This document shows, piece by piece, positions 17,668 through 27,078 of a stretch of DNA of 64,000 nucleotides. This DNA comes from Holophagae bacterium (GTDB lineage: Bacteria > Acidobacteriota > Holophagae > Acanthopleuribacterales > Acanthopleuribacteraceae): assembly GCA_030429565.1 (NCBI GenBank), contig JAUIFE010000031.1, positions 39,567 to 103,566 on the forward strand, given 5' to 3'. The position numbers were made by a program, and so were the translations under genes. The stretch's first letter is position 1. Each line of letters starts with the position of its first letter. The notes below the pieces were generated by a model, which had not been told where the DNA came from, made no database searches, and saw only the letters and a program-made list of their open reading frames with translations.

Positions 17668-18199
17668 TGAGCGATCTCACGTTTTGATCGGGCACGGTAT
17701 TTCGCGGCCGAGGATTTGTACTCAAGGGGTTGGCGTGGCTACCCGCGAAAATTTGCACCGAGCGTCCAACCACTTTGCGTTAGAATACTTGCGGGACAGA
17801 ACCACACCGGCAATTGCAACTTCCGAGCTGCTATCACGGCGGTAGGTGATGTCGCTTGGTTGCCCCTGGTCGGCATGCTTCGACGGGGGCGTGATGGTTA
17901 AACAAGCAACTGGGATAAGCTGGGTTAGTTGGGTGACGCGGCGCATTGAGGGTTCTCGAGGCGCGGGGGGCACCTTGAAAATGGACCCGGTTAGCGGTGA
18001 ATTTTCCGGTGGTTGGCCGTAGGGGAGCGGCCTTGTTGCCGTGGGGATTTCGGTTGTCCGGCGTGGGATGGCACCTAAAAACGCGCCCGGTAGCGGTGGT
18101 TTTTTGGGATTAAACGGCTTGTTGTCGCTTGGTAAACGCCTCGTTGGTGGGGATGCGGGGGCGGGAATACAGCGCACGGGTTAAGGAGAAGGTCGACCA

Positions 18200-19252
18200 T
18201 TGAAACATTCAGGAACAGGAAAACCGATAGGCAAAAAAGCAACGATCGACGACGTTGCGGCCTTGGCCAAGGTATCGATTAAAACAGTATCACGCGTGTT
18301 TAACGCGGAACCCAACGTACGGCCCACAACGCGTGAACGGGTGATGGAAGCAGCACGAGCTTTAGATTATCAGCCGAACTTGTCGGCCAGGCGTTTGGCG
18401 GCCAAAAGAGCATTTGTGATTGGGTTGTTGTATGATAATCCACAGTCAGACTACATTATTGCCATTCAAGAAGGCGCGCTGCAAATCTGTCGTCAATATG
18501 GTTATCATATGTTGATTCATCCTTGTCATGAGGAACAGACGAACCTCGTGTCGGATATTGTTAATTTACATAGCCAGGGGATGGTTGACGGTTTTTTACT
18601 ATCACAGCCGATTTCCGAGAATCCGGCCCTCATTGAAGCGCTTCATGAGCGCGAGATTCCCCATGTGCGGATTTCGCAGCGGGCCTTGGGTGAGGCGCCC
18701 TGCATTTCGGTAAACGATGAAGAGGCGGCGTATCGGTTAACGCACCATTTGATTGAGTTGGGTCATCGGCGCGTGGGTTTTGTGATCGGGCATCCCGACC
18801 ACGGTTCCAGCCATGATCGTCATCACGGCTACTTGAAAGCCATGCGCGAGGCCGGCTTGACGGTTGATCCCGATTGGGTGCAACAGGGCTTGTACAATTT
18901 TGAGTCGGGTTACAGTGCCGGGCGACGTTTGTTGGCGGCCGCGCAACGCCCCACCGCTGTGTTCGCCGGCAACGACCACATGGCGATGGGTGTATTAACT
19001 GCCGCCCACGAGCAGGGCGTCGGCGTGCCGGATCAGTTGTCTGTGTGCGGCTTCGACGATACGCCGATGGCGCGTTATTCGTGGCCGCCGTTGACGACCT
19101 CGCGCCAGCCGATCCACCAGGTGGCCTTGCTGGCGGCCGAGGTGCTGTTGAAACGCATTCGCCGCGAGAACGGTGGCGACAGCAGCCACCTGCTCCACTG
19201 CGAATTGGTGCGTCGCGAGTCAACTGCGCCGCCACCGCCGACCACGACCTAA
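18200..19252 (+). CDS. LacI-family transcriptional regulator of the beta-glucan genes
   Basis: TTG at 18200 is preceded by AAGGAGAAGG. The 350-residue protein has the LacI helix-turn-helix at residues 12-60 (IDDVAALAKVSIKTVSRVFNAEPNVRPTTRERV), with the hinge helix NLSARRLA that inserts into the centre of the operator. A periplasmic-binding-protein-like effector domain follows (about 70-340: VIGLLYDNPQSDYI, GVPDQLSVCGFDDTPMARYSWPPLTTSRQP). The inducer is probably a short beta-glucan oligosaccharide, by analogy with CelR-type proteins. Central CG in the candidate operators fits the LacI mode of binding. Its position among the glucanase genes supports the assignment. Confidence 0.93.
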   Translation: MKHSGTGKPIGKKATIDDVAALAKVSIKTVSRVFNAEPNVRPTTRERVMEAARALDYQPNLSARRLAAKRAFVIGLLYDNPQSDYIIAIQEGALQICRQYGYHMLIHPCHEEQTNLVSDIVNLHSQGMVDGFLLSQPISENPALIEALHEREIPHVRISQRALGEAPCISVNDEEAAYRLTHHLIELGHRRVGFVIGHPDHGSSHDRHHGYLKAMREAGLTVDPDWVQQGLYNFESGYSAGRRLLAAAQRPTAVFAGNDHMAMGVLTAAHEQGVGVPDQLSVCGFDDTPMARYSWPPLTTSRQPIHQVALLAAEVLLKRIRRENGGDSSHLLHCELVRRESTAPPPPTTT

Positions 19253-19402
19253 ACCGCGTTATTTACGGCGGCGATGTTGGCCAATGCTCTGGGCAACAAC
19301 AATTTGTGGCAATGGTTGACGCGCTTTGCCGGTGCGCCTGTGTTGCCTGCAAATCATGTTGTGCCTGATGTTTGGCCTTTATCATTCGCCCAATCGCGCG
19401 TT

Positions 19403-21913
19403 TTAGGTTTTGCCGCTCGGTCGGCCGAGTGTGACCTGCACGCGAACGGTTGCGCCCGCCGGTGCTAAGGGCAGCAGGTTGCCGCTGATCGGTTCGCCGT
19501 CGACTGTGATCGCGGCGACGCCTTTGGCGACGCGGTTGGGGTTGGTGACCTCAATCTGGTAATCGGCGCCGCGAAAGCGTCGGTTGGTGTTGAAGCCACG
19601 CCACGAGGGCGGGATACAGGGGTCAATGCGCAGGCCGTCAAAATCCGGCCGCACACCGAGAATGTGCTGGGTTAAGGCGTACCAACTCCAGGCGGCGGTG
19701 CCGGTGAGCCATGAGTTCTTGGCTTCACCCGGGACGGCCGCTTCTTTGCCGGCGATCATTTGGGCGTAGACGTAGGGTTCGGTTTTGTGGCGGGCGGCGT
19801 GGGTTTCACGCCAGGGCGGGGCCGTCTTGCAGAACGTTTGAAAAGCGCGTTCGCCGCGACCCAGTTGCGTCTCGGCAATCACAACCCACGGGTTGGTGTG
19901 ACAAAAAACCGCCCCGTTTTCCTTGTAACCCTTGGGATACGAGCTGATTTCGCCGAGAGCCGGGTCGTAGTGCGAATATGCCGGATAAACCAGAACCACG
20001 CCGTGCTCGCAGCCCAGCAGCGCGTGCACCGAGTCAAGCGCCCGTTCGGCGCGGCCGTCGTCGTGACCGACGCCCGCCATCACGCACCAGGCTTGCGGTT
20101 CGACGAAGATGCGGCCTTCGCGATTCTCGCTTGAGCCGACCTTGGCGCCGTCGTGACGGTAAGCGCGCAAGAACCAGCGCCCGTCCCAGCCGTGCTGGTC
20201 GACCGCCGTGCGCATGGCCGCCAAGTCGACCGCTGCTTTCTCAGCCAAGTCATGTCGATCGAGCCGTTTGCAGATGCGGCGGTAGTCGGGGCCGACGTAC
20301 AGGAACAGCCCGGCGATCATCAGCGATTCCGCCACGCCTTGCTCGACGATGTCGGTGGTTTGAAACGATTCGTCGGGATTGTTGGAGAAGCAGTTGAGAT
20401 TAAGGCAGTCATTCCAGTCGGCGCGCCCAATTAACGGCAGCCCGTGAGGGCCGCGATGGTTGCCGACATGCTCGAACGACGCACGCAGATGGTCGAACAA
20501 GGTCGTTGGTGTGTGCTCCGTGTCGTCGGCAAAAGGTGTTTGTTCCTGCAGGATCGTTTCGTCGCCGGTTTCGCGCAGGTAGGCCGCCGTCGCCAAAATC
20601 AACCACAAGGGGTCGTCGTTAAAACCACCGCCGATGTCGGCATTGCCTTGTTTCGTTAAGGGTTGGTACTGGTGATAGGCGCCGCCGTCGCGGAACTGAA
20701 CCGCCGCCAGGTCGAGGATGCGTTGGCGCGCTTGGTCCGGCATGGCGTAGACAATGCCCAGCAGGTCCTGGTTCGAATCGCGAAAACCCATGCCGCGCGA
20801 CACACCCGATTCAAACAACGAGGCGCTGCGCGAGAGGTGGTGCGTGACCGCGCACTGGTACGGTGCCCAAATGTTGACGAGGCGATCCAGGCGCGGTTCT
20901 TCGCTGCGCAGTTGAAAGTGCTCGAGGTAGGTTTGCCAGTGCTCTTGCACTTTGGCGAAGGCTTCATCGACGGCGGCGCGGTCGGCAAAACGCTGTTGAA
21001 GCGCGTTCATCGGTGCGGTGTTGACGTCGCCCGAATCATCGAACTTGGCGGCCTGCGCGTTTTCCACGTAACCGACCAAAAAAACCAAGTCCCGTTGTTC
21101 CCCTGGCTCCAGGTCGACGGCCAGTTGCAGCGCCGCCATTGGCGACCAACCGTTGGCTATTGATTGTGTGCTAAAGCCTTGGGCCACAACCGCCGGCTTG
21201 TGATAAGCGCCGTACGGGCCGAGAAAGGTGTCGCGGTCGGTATCGAACCCGACCAGGTCGTGGTTAACCGCATAAAAGGCATAGTGGTTGCGGCGTTCGC
21301 GGTACTCGGTGATGTGGCACAATGCGCGGTCGGTGACCAACACCTCGCCGGTTGAGAAATTGCGTTGGAAGTTGTTTTGGTCGTCATGGGCGTTCCACAA
21401 ACACCACTCCACCGCCGCAAACAGCTGTAACCGGCGCCGGCGCGCGCTGCGATTGTGGATCGTCAAGCGCTGTACCTCGCAATCGGCGTCGCGCGGGACG
21501 AAACACAACAGGTTACTGACGATGCCGTCGCGTTCGGCGTTGAAGCGGGTGTACCCCAAACCGTGGCGACAGCTGAAGTGCTCCAGGTCGGTTTGTGTCG
21601 GTTGCCAGGTGGGTGACCAGATCTGATCGCCCTCACGCAGGTAAAAGAGCCGGCCGTTTTGGTCGCGCGGCACCTGGTTGTAACGGTAGCGGGTCAGGCG
21701 GCGGAGTTTGGCGTCGCGGTAGAAATGATAGCCGCCGCCGGTGTGCGAGATGAGGGCGCGGAAGTGGTCGTTGCCGAGGTAGTTGATCCAAGGGTAAGGC
21801 GTGTACGGGGTTTCGACGACGTATTCGCGCGCGTCGTCGTCGAAACGGCCGAAACGGGTGCGCACGAGGTTTTCAGGAGCCGTGTATTCCAGGTCAATGT
21901 TCGAGTTTGTCAT
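19403..21913 (-). CDS. GH94 cellobiose/cellodextrin phosphorylase
   Basis: The 836-residue protein has no signal peptide and is expected in the cytoplasm, where it splits cellobiose or related beta-glucosyl disaccharides with phosphate to glucose-1-phosphate and a sugar. The family blocks are all present: the N-terminal beta-sandwich with YTPYPWINYLGND, then SRGMGFRDSNQDLLG, GNADIGGGFNDDPLWL and the catalytic Asp in GRADWNDCLNLNCF, with ESF beyond. GMGFRDSNQD and the RADWNDCLNLNCFSNNPDESFQ run resemble cellobiose phosphorylase more than chitobiose or cyclic glucan enzymes; laminaribiose activity cannot be excluded. It overlaps the symporter gene by 20 bases, so the pair is coupled. Confidence 0.93.
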   Translation of the reverse strand: MTNSNIDLEYTAPENLVRTRFGRFDDDAREYVVETPYTPYPWINYLGNDHFRALISHTGGGYHFYRDAKLRRLTRYRYNQVPRDQNGRLFYLREGDQIWSPTWQPTQTDLEHFSCRHGLGYTRFNAERDGIVSNLLCFVPRDADCEVQRLTIHNRSARRRRLQLFAAVEWCLWNAHDDQNNFQRNFSTGEVLVTDRALCHITEYRERRNHYAFYAVNHDLVGFDTDRDTFLGPYGAYHKPAVVAQGFSTQSIANGWSPMAALQLAVDLEPGEQRDLVFLVGYVENAQAAKFDDSGDVNTAPMNALQQRFADRAAVDEAFAKVQEHWQTYLEHFQLRSEEPRLDRLVNIWAPYQCAVTHHLSRSASLFESGVSRGMGFRDSNQDLLGIVYAMPDQARQRILDLAAVQFRDGGAYHQYQPLTKQGNADIGGGFNDDPLWLILATAAYLRETGDETILQEQTPFADDTEHTPTTLFDHLRASFEHVGNHRGPHGLPLIGRADWNDCLNLNCFSNNPDESFQTTDIVEQGVAESLMIAGLFLYVGPDYRRICKRLDRHDLAEKAAVDLAAMRTAVDQHGWDGRWFLRAYRHDGAKVGSSENREGRIFVEPQAWCVMAGVGHDDGRAERALDSVHALLGCEHGVVLVYPAYSHYDPALGEISSYPKGYKENGAVFCHTNPWVVIAETQLGRGERAFQTFCKTAPPWRETHAARHKTEPYVYAQMIAGKEAAVPGEAKNSWLTGTAAWSWYALTQHILGVRPDFDGLRIDPCIPPSWRGFNTNRRFRGADYQIEVTNPNRVAKGVAAITVDGEPISGNLLPLAPAGATVRVQVTLGRPSGKT

Positions 21914-23747
21914 ACCATGTCTTCTTCAGTGTGCCGCAACACAGCGCCGTCAGCACCAGCGTTACCGCCACCGAGAATTCCTCCTTGATCACAATAAATA
22001 TCGGCAACGCGACCAGCGCTGTTTGCGCGACAATGCCGACCGCGACGTTAAACATGTCGCGGCGGAACGCCGTGTTGCGCACCAGGACCGGGTTGCGTTC
22101 GCGAGCGAGGCGGTCAATGGGGGCCCAAAAGCCCCATGGCCGCACCGTTTCGTAGAAGCGGACCAGCGTTTCGCGGTCGTCGGGTTCGGTCCAGAGACTG
22201 GTGACGACGGCGGCGGTGCCGGAGACCGCGAGTAAGCCGGGGAACAGGTAAAGCGGCAGGATGTCGGCGGCAATGTGCGGCAGCATTGGCCCGAACAGGG
22301 TGGGGAAAACCAAGGCGCAGGCAATGCCGCTCGCCATGCCCGCAAAGAAGCCGTAGCCGTTAAAGCGCCACCAGTACCACTTGAGCACGTTGGCGGCGGC
22401 GTAACCGCCCCACAGGCCCGACACCAACCACTGCAGCACACTGTTGATGCTGTGGACGTACAGGCCGATCATGGTGCTCACCAAAACGACGGCCACCGAG
22501 ACCGCGTAACCGGCGTAAATCAAACGGCGGTTGGAGGCGTCGGGATTGATGTAACGGCGGTAAAGGTCGTTGACCAGATAGGCCGGCGCGGCGTTCACGG
22601 TTGAGGCGAAGGTCGACATAAAAGCGGCAATCAACCCTGCCAAAAACAAGCCGGCCACGCCTGACGGCACAAAGGCCTTGATGGCGCCTGGCAGAATGTT
22701 TTCGAAGTCGAGGCGCCCACCGACGTATAGGTCGAGGTCGTGAAAGTGGGTGACGGCCAGGACGCAGAAACCGGCTACCATGAAGTAGCGAATCGGCATC
22801 AACACCACCGAAACGAAGCCACTCATCAGTGCCGCTTCACGCGGTGATCGCGTCGCCAGGATTTTTTGCATGTCGTAGTTGGGCGCCGGCCCGGCGGCAC
22901 TGACCAGCAGGCCTTTAAACATCATCATCGTCACAAAGAAGCCGAACCATTGGTAACCGTCGCTTGCGATTTTTTCGTTGACGACGGCCAGTTCACCTTG
23001 CCAGTCGAGGTCGAGCACCGCGCCGAAGAACGGGCTCTGCCATCCCTCGGGCAGCAGTGTCGCCAGCTGCGCCGCGTCGGTTTGCTGGATGGCGATGACG
23101 CCGATGATCAATGCCGAAAGGGTCATAATGATGAATTGGATGAGGTCGGTCCACACCACGCCCAACATGCCGCCCAACATCACGTAGAAGGTGGCGATGG
23201 CCGTGAAGGCGATGCCGTAGACATGGGCCACCGAATCCGCCGGCACCGTGAAGGGCACGTAGGGCGCGATGGTCTCCCAGGGGACAAAGACCTCGATGAA
23301 CTTGCCGATGCCGACGAAGCCGTAGGTCAGGAAACCCACCACACTTAACAACGCGAACAGGATGACCACCATGTGACTCAGACGTGCGCCAGGACCGTCG
23401 CCGAAACGCGTGCGAATCCACTCGGCGCCGGTGAGGACGCCTGAGCGGCGCAGCCACATCGACAGATACGCCATCAAAAAAACCTGGTTGAACACCGGCC
23501 AAAGCCAAGGGATCCAGATGCTTTTGAGGCCGTAGACGAAACCGAGCGTGACCAGCCACATGGTGCCCGAGATGTCGAACATGCCCGAGGCATTGGACAA
23601 GCTGAGCATGTACCAGGGCAGGGTGCGCCCGCCCAGGTAGTAGCTGTCGAGGTCCTTGGCGGCGCGGCGGCGCACCCAAAGACCGATGACGACGGTGGTC
23701 GCCAAATAGGCCGCGATCACGGCGTAGTCGAGCGTGGTGAGAAACAT
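21894..23747 (-). CDS. Sodium:solute symporter (SSS family), probable glucan-oligosaccharide importer
   Basis: This 617-residue inner-membrane protein has about 13-14 hydrophobic segments. The SSS features are YYLGGRTLPWYMLSLSNASGMFDISGTMW near helix 2-3, WTDLIQFIIMTLSALIIG in the middle and FLAGLIAAFMSTFASTVNAAPAYLVNDLYRRYI at helix 8-9, which carries the Na2-site Ser/Thr residues. It lies between the TonB receptor and the phosphorylase in one operon. It is therefore inferred to move the disaccharide product from periplasm to cytoplasm, replacing the MFS or ABC importer used elsewhere. AAGGT precedes the ATG. Confidence 0.93.
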   Translation of the reverse strand: MFLTTLDYAVIAAYLATTVVIGLWVRRRAAKDLDSYYLGGRTLPWYMLSLSNASGMFDISGTMWLVTLGFVYGLKSIWIPWLWPVFNQVFLMAYLSMWLRRSGVLTGAEWIRTRFGDGPGARLSHMVVILFALLSVVGFLTYGFVGIGKFIEVFVPWETIAPYVPFTVPADSVAHVYGIAFTAIATFYVMLGGMLGVVWTDLIQFIIMTLSALIIGVIAIQQTDAAQLATLLPEGWQSPFFGAVLDLDWQGELAVVNEKIASDGYQWFGFFVTMMMFKGLLVSAAGPAPNYDMQKILATRSPREAALMSGFVSVVLMPIRYFMVAGFCVLAVTHFHDLDLYVGGRLDFENILPGAIKAFVPSGVAGLFLAGLIAAFMSTFASTVNAAPAYLVNDLYRRYINPDASNRRLIYAGYAVSVAVVLVSTMIGLYVHSINSVLQWLVSGLWGGYAAANVLKWYWWRFNGYGFFAGMASGIACALVFPTLFGPMLPHIAADILPLYLFPGLLAVSGTAAVVTSLWTEPDDRETLVRFYETVRPWGFWAPIDRLARERNPVLVRNTAFRRDMFNVAVGIVAQTALVALPIFIVIKEEFSVAVTLVLTALCCGTLKKTWYDKLEH

Positions 23748-23803
23748 GGTTGAGACCTTTGGTGTCGGGATTCAAACGGGGAAACGTCGCAGGGCACGGG
23801 GAG

Positions 23804-23824
23804 AAGCCACGCGGTGCGTGGCTT
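23804..23824 (-). other. Intercistronic stem-loop between TonB receptor and symporter
   Basis: Perfect 9 bp stem AAGCCACGC/GCGTGGCTT with a 3-base loop just after the receptor stop codon. No T-run follows on the minus strand, so it is more likely to stabilise the receptor message or attenuate than to end transcription. Confidence 0.5.
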
Positions 23825-23829
23825 TTCGG

Positions 23830-26169
23830 TTACAGGCTGACCTTGAGGCGCAGGCCGTAGGTGCGCGGGACGTTGTAAAAACCCAATAGTAAACTGGGTG
23901 TTTGAATCAAGCTGGTGCGATAGGTCTCGTCGCCGAGATTGGCGCCGAAAAGATCGACTTCAAATTTGCCGTTGGGGCTGGTGTAACCAATGCCCGCATC
24001 GAACAAGGTGTAGCCGCCGACGCGGTCGGCTTCGTCGTTGAAGATGTTGAGGTAGTGTTCGTCGCGCGAATAGGCCGCCGCACGCCAGCGCAAGACGCCG
24101 CCGGACTCGGTCACCGTGCGTTGACTGACACCCAGCCGCGCCGTCCATTCGGGCGCTTTCGGCAACTGCCGGCCGGACAGGTCAATCGTCGGCAGGTCGT
24201 CGGGGTTAAAACCCACGCGCGTGTCGACAGTGTTGAAGCGGTCGAATTCGGCCTGCATCCACACGCCGCTAAAATCGACACGCAACCCGCCCGCCGGATA
24301 CCAGGTCGTCTCCCATTCGAGCCCGGTATTGACCGAGTCGGCGGCGTTGGTGGTGAGCAGCAGGCGTCCGCCCGCCGGCGTCTCGCGCACGGTCGAGAAC
24401 TGTTGATCTTGGTAGTCGTAGTGGAACAACGCGAAGTTGGCGCGCAAGCGGCGTTCAAAGAACAGGTTCTTCGAGCCAAACTCATAGGCGATCAGCGTTT
24501 CCGGTTCGTAGGTGAACAGGTTGTTCTGCACGACGTCGCTGCTGCTATCGCGTTGGTCGCCGTCGTTAAAACCGCCCGCTTTGTAGCCGCTCTGAGTTGA
24601 GAGGTACAGCAAATGCTCGTCGTCGATTTCGAGGTCGTAGGCGAATTTGAAATCGGTATTGTCCCACTCGGCTTCACCGTAGTTGACGAAGTCGTTGGAT
24701 TCATCAGCGCCCATCAACTCGTCAAGCGTGTCGGCTTGGCCGTATTGGCCGACCTCGCGGCCGTTGCCGGTCCAGCGAAAACCGGGGGTACCAAAGCGGT
24801 GACCCTCGGCATAGGCATCGCCGTCGTTGTATTGGAACAAAATAATATGACCGGTGCCTTGGCGGAACTTTTTGTCCCGTGTGGCCCGTAAACCCAGGGT
24901 CAACGCGTGGCGGGGTGCCGGGCGCCAGGTGGTTTCGCCGAAGATGGCGCGCGATTCCGAGGTGACTTCGGGTTGGTCGAACACCGTGCCGGCAAAAACC
25001 ACCGAGCGGTCGGCGGTGTTGCCCAGGAACACGTCTTGGTCCTCGTCGAACCCGAAGGCGCCGACCGTCCAGCGCAGGCGGTCGTGTTCCTGCATCAAAC
25101 GCACTTCCAAGGTGTTGGCATCGGAGTGGCTGTCCCAAAACGTTTTTGAGTAGTTCAGTTCCGTCGACGTGGCACTGTTGGCGCCGGTTTCCTGCAGGTA
25201 ATCCACCGAGCGTTGGCCCAGCTGACCCACCAGTTGCAGGCTGTCGGTCAGGTTCCAGGTCAAGACCGCTGAGTAACCGCTGTTTTCGGAGCGGTGGACC
25301 AGTTGGTCGAAGTAGTTGGTGACGCGCGGGTTGTCGGCGCGTCCGCCGAACTCGTTAATGCCCGAGTAACCGTTGCCGTCCTGAATCACTTGGTCGAAAC
25401 CGAGCAATAGCGAAACGCGGTCGTTGCTTTGCCACAGCCATTGCACGCGGAAGGCGCGGTCGTCGGCGTCTTCGGTGCCGGTTACGTTGGTGACCGGTGA
25501 GCCGCTGTTCTCCAAGTAGGGATCGTGGCGTTCAACCATGCCGGCAATGCGCACCGCCGTTTGACCGTTGATCGGCACGTTGGCCATGGCTTGGCTATTG
25601 ATATCGTTGTAGTTCCCCAGTGAGAGTTCGACGTCGGCGGCAAAGCGGCCGAGTTGGGGTTTCTTACTAATTAGGTTCATGGTGCCGGCGGTGGCGTTGC
25701 GCCCGTAAAGCGTGCCTTGCGGGCCGCGCAAAACCTCGACCCGTTCCAAGTCGAAGAACATGGCGCCGGAGCCGCGCGGGCGTGGGATGTAAACACCGTC
25801 GATGTGCAGCGCGGCGGCAGGATCGCCGAGTTCGGTATTGTTGCTGCTACCGATGCCGCGAATATTGAGTTCGAAGTTGCCTTCTTGGACGCCGAGATGC
25901 ACGAAGGGCACGGTTTCGGCGAGTACGCGGATATCGGACGTGCTTTTCATGGCGACTTGGTCGGGGTCGAGCACGGTGACCGCGACGGCGGTTTTTTGGA
26001 GGTCGGTTTCGCGTTTTTGGGCCGTGACCACAATGCTTTCAGCGGTTTCGACCGCCGTTTTTTGCGCACGTTGCCCACTTTTCGTTTCGGGTTCTTGGGT
26101 TTGCGCCGCCAAAGGGAGGCAGCACAGGCAGAGCACGGCGAGGGACCGCCGCAGCGTCGAACATGTCAT
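23830..26169 (-). CDS. TonB-dependent outer-membrane receptor for beta-glucan oligosaccharides
   Basis: ATG at 26169 is favoured: GGAAGG lies upstream on the minus strand and the signal peptide (RRSLAVLCLCCLPLAAQ) follows directly. In-frame codons to 26250 lack a site. The plug domain has the TonB box-like SIVVTAQKR, then LAETVPFVHLG, FELNIRGIGS and VEVLRGPQGTLYGRNATAGTMNLISKKP. The barrel ends with PRTYGLRLKVSL, closing on an aromatic/hydrophobic strand. The 779-residue product would import oligosaccharides across the outer membrane with energy from TonB. No SusD partner is present, as in gammaproteobacterial glycan loci. It heads the receptor-symporter-phosphorylase operon; the leader is about 430 bases. 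Confidence 0.93.
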   Translation of the reverse strand: MTCSTLRRSLAVLCLCCLPLAAQTQEPETKSGQRAQKTAVETAESIVVTAQKRETDLQKTAVAVTVLDPDQVAMKSTSDIRVLAETVPFVHLGVQEGNFELNIRGIGSSNNTELGDPAAALHIDGVYIPRPRGSGAMFFDLERVEVLRGPQGTLYGRNATAGTMNLISKKPQLGRFAADVELSLGNYNDINSQAMANVPINGQTAVRIAGMVERHDPYLENSGSPVTNVTGTEDADDRAFRVQWLWQSNDRVSLLLGFDQVIQDGNGYSGINEFGGRADNPRVTNYFDQLVHRSENSGYSAVLTWNLTDSLQLVGQLGQRSVDYLQETGANSATSTELNYSKTFWDSHSDANTLEVRLMQEHDRLRWTVGAFGFDEDQDVFLGNTADRSVVFAGTVFDQPEVTSESRAIFGETTWRPAPRHALTLGLRATRDKKFRQGTGHIILFQYNDGDAYAEGHRFGTPGFRWTGNGREVGQYGQADTLDELMGADESNDFVNYGEAEWDNTDFKFAYDLEIDDEHLLYLSTQSGYKAGGFNDGDQRDSSSDVVQNNLFTYEPETLIAYEFGSKNLFFERRLRANFALFHYDYQDQQFSTVRETPAGGRLLLTTNAADSVNTGLEWETTWYPAGGLRVDFSGVWMQAEFDRFNTVDTRVGFNPDDLPTIDLSGRQLPKAPEWTARLGVSQRTVTESGGVLRWRAAAYSRDEHYLNIFNDEADRVGGYTLFDAGIGYTSPNGKFEVDLFGANLGDETYRTSLIQTPSLLLGFYNVPRTYGLRLKVSL

Positions 26170-26605
26170 TTTTCCCATCCTTCCAAATGAGGGCAACACG
26201 TCTTCAGCGCCGAAAAAAAAACGGCGCGGCCACAGGAACGTCTTGCCCATTGCAGGGTGCAGGCGTGTCCCGTTGCATGTCGCCGGTTACGACACGGGGA
26301 CGCCGAAAGCGGTGAAAAAGCGGCGCGGCGGTTGTGAAACGCCGGCCAAAAGGAGTTCACCTAGGAGACCAATTGTCTCGGGATAAAGCCCGCAATTCTC
26401 GCCGGGCGACGCATAAACGTCGACGCCGGCGAAAACAGGGCGGTAGAGCAGGGCGAAGGGCGTGCGGTCGACAGGTTCTCGAAAAAAGGACAGCGCTCGG
26501 GCAGAGTTGAAACGTATGTACAGCAGTGAATTAAGAAAAAGGGAAGCCATGCCCGGAGCGGCATCGAAACCGCGCCGCAAGGTAAACGGAATGTGTTCTG
26601 ATGCT
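26170..26605. other. Long leader of the TonB receptor transcript
   Basis: Between the predicted promoter and the receptor start lie about 430 bases with no supported gene. Long G+C-rich inverted segments (for example around 26285-26335) could fold, but no known riboswitch is recognisable. Confidence 0.3.
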
Positions 26606-26634
26606 AAGATAAAAAGAAATGACAGCGTTGTCAA
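26606..26634 (-). promoter_or_regulatory. TonB receptor promoter overlapped by a LacI-type operator
   Basis: On the minus strand, -35 TTGACA (26629-26634), 17 bp, -10 TATCTT (26606-26611). The palindrome TGACAGCGTTGTCA (26620-26633) covers the -35 box, in the same phase as at the GH9 promoter. Confidence 0.78.
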
Positions 26635-27078
26635 TGGGCTTTTGCAACTTTGTGTCAATTGGCCGGAACGGGCAAGTGAACGGCCGGCGCGGCCGGTTGC
26701 GGAGACGGTCGGCAGATTGTGAAAGCCAACAAGGTTGACATCAAATTGTGGTGGGAAAAACCAAATGCCCGCAGGCGCGAGCGGCGGGGTGTCAGCAGCA
26801 AAAGGGAAGACAAGTGGCCCAGGTCTGTCGCACCAAGGTTGTCCCCATAAGCATTTTTCCTTCCCAAAAGCCTTTCGCGATAAAGAAGGTTTTTGGGAAG
26901 GAAAAATGCCCTCGCGTTATCGATGGGCAACATCGGCCGAATAGGCCGGGCCAGGTTCGTTAATTTGAACCAACGTGATCACGGTCCTAGCTGACGGTGC
27001 CCAAACGGTCGAAACGCTTGTCGGGGTATCGATGCGACCCAGGAAACCCCGCCCCCAACGCGAAGGTGCGTCGTTGGA
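26635..27078. other. Intergenic region between TonB receptor promoter and AT-rich island
   Basis: No gene is supported. The only clear structure is the long hairpin at 26851-26909. Confidence 0.3.
26851..26909. terminator. Very long hairpin, likely bidirectional terminator downstream of the propeller genes
   Basis: GCATTTTTCCTTCCCAAAA (26851-26869) pairs with its exact reverse complement at 26891-26909, and the pairing continues imperfectly inward, giving about 24 paired bases and a short GCGATAAA loop. The T-runs are inside the stem rather than after it. It lies 170 bases past the propeller gene stop. Confidence 0.5.

Larger units (their letters stand above)
17120..18199. other. Divergent control region between GH9 and the LacI-family gene
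   Basis: This 1.08 kb region lacks a convincing gene; two short plus-strand frames (17159-17578 and 17591-17845) look like chance. It contains the GH9 promoter and operator at 17639-17667 and a weaker operator-like site at 17428-17441. The predicted GH9 message therefore has an untranslated leader of about 510 bases. Confidence 0.55.

Noticed and set aside
17159..17845. Two plus-strand frames in the GH9/LacI control region
   Set aside because: They carry the operator sites, have no ribosome site and give products without resemblance to proteins.
26170..26250. Start of the TonB receptor at 26250
   Set aside because: The extra 27 residues precede the signal peptide and lack a ribosome site; ATG 26169 has both.
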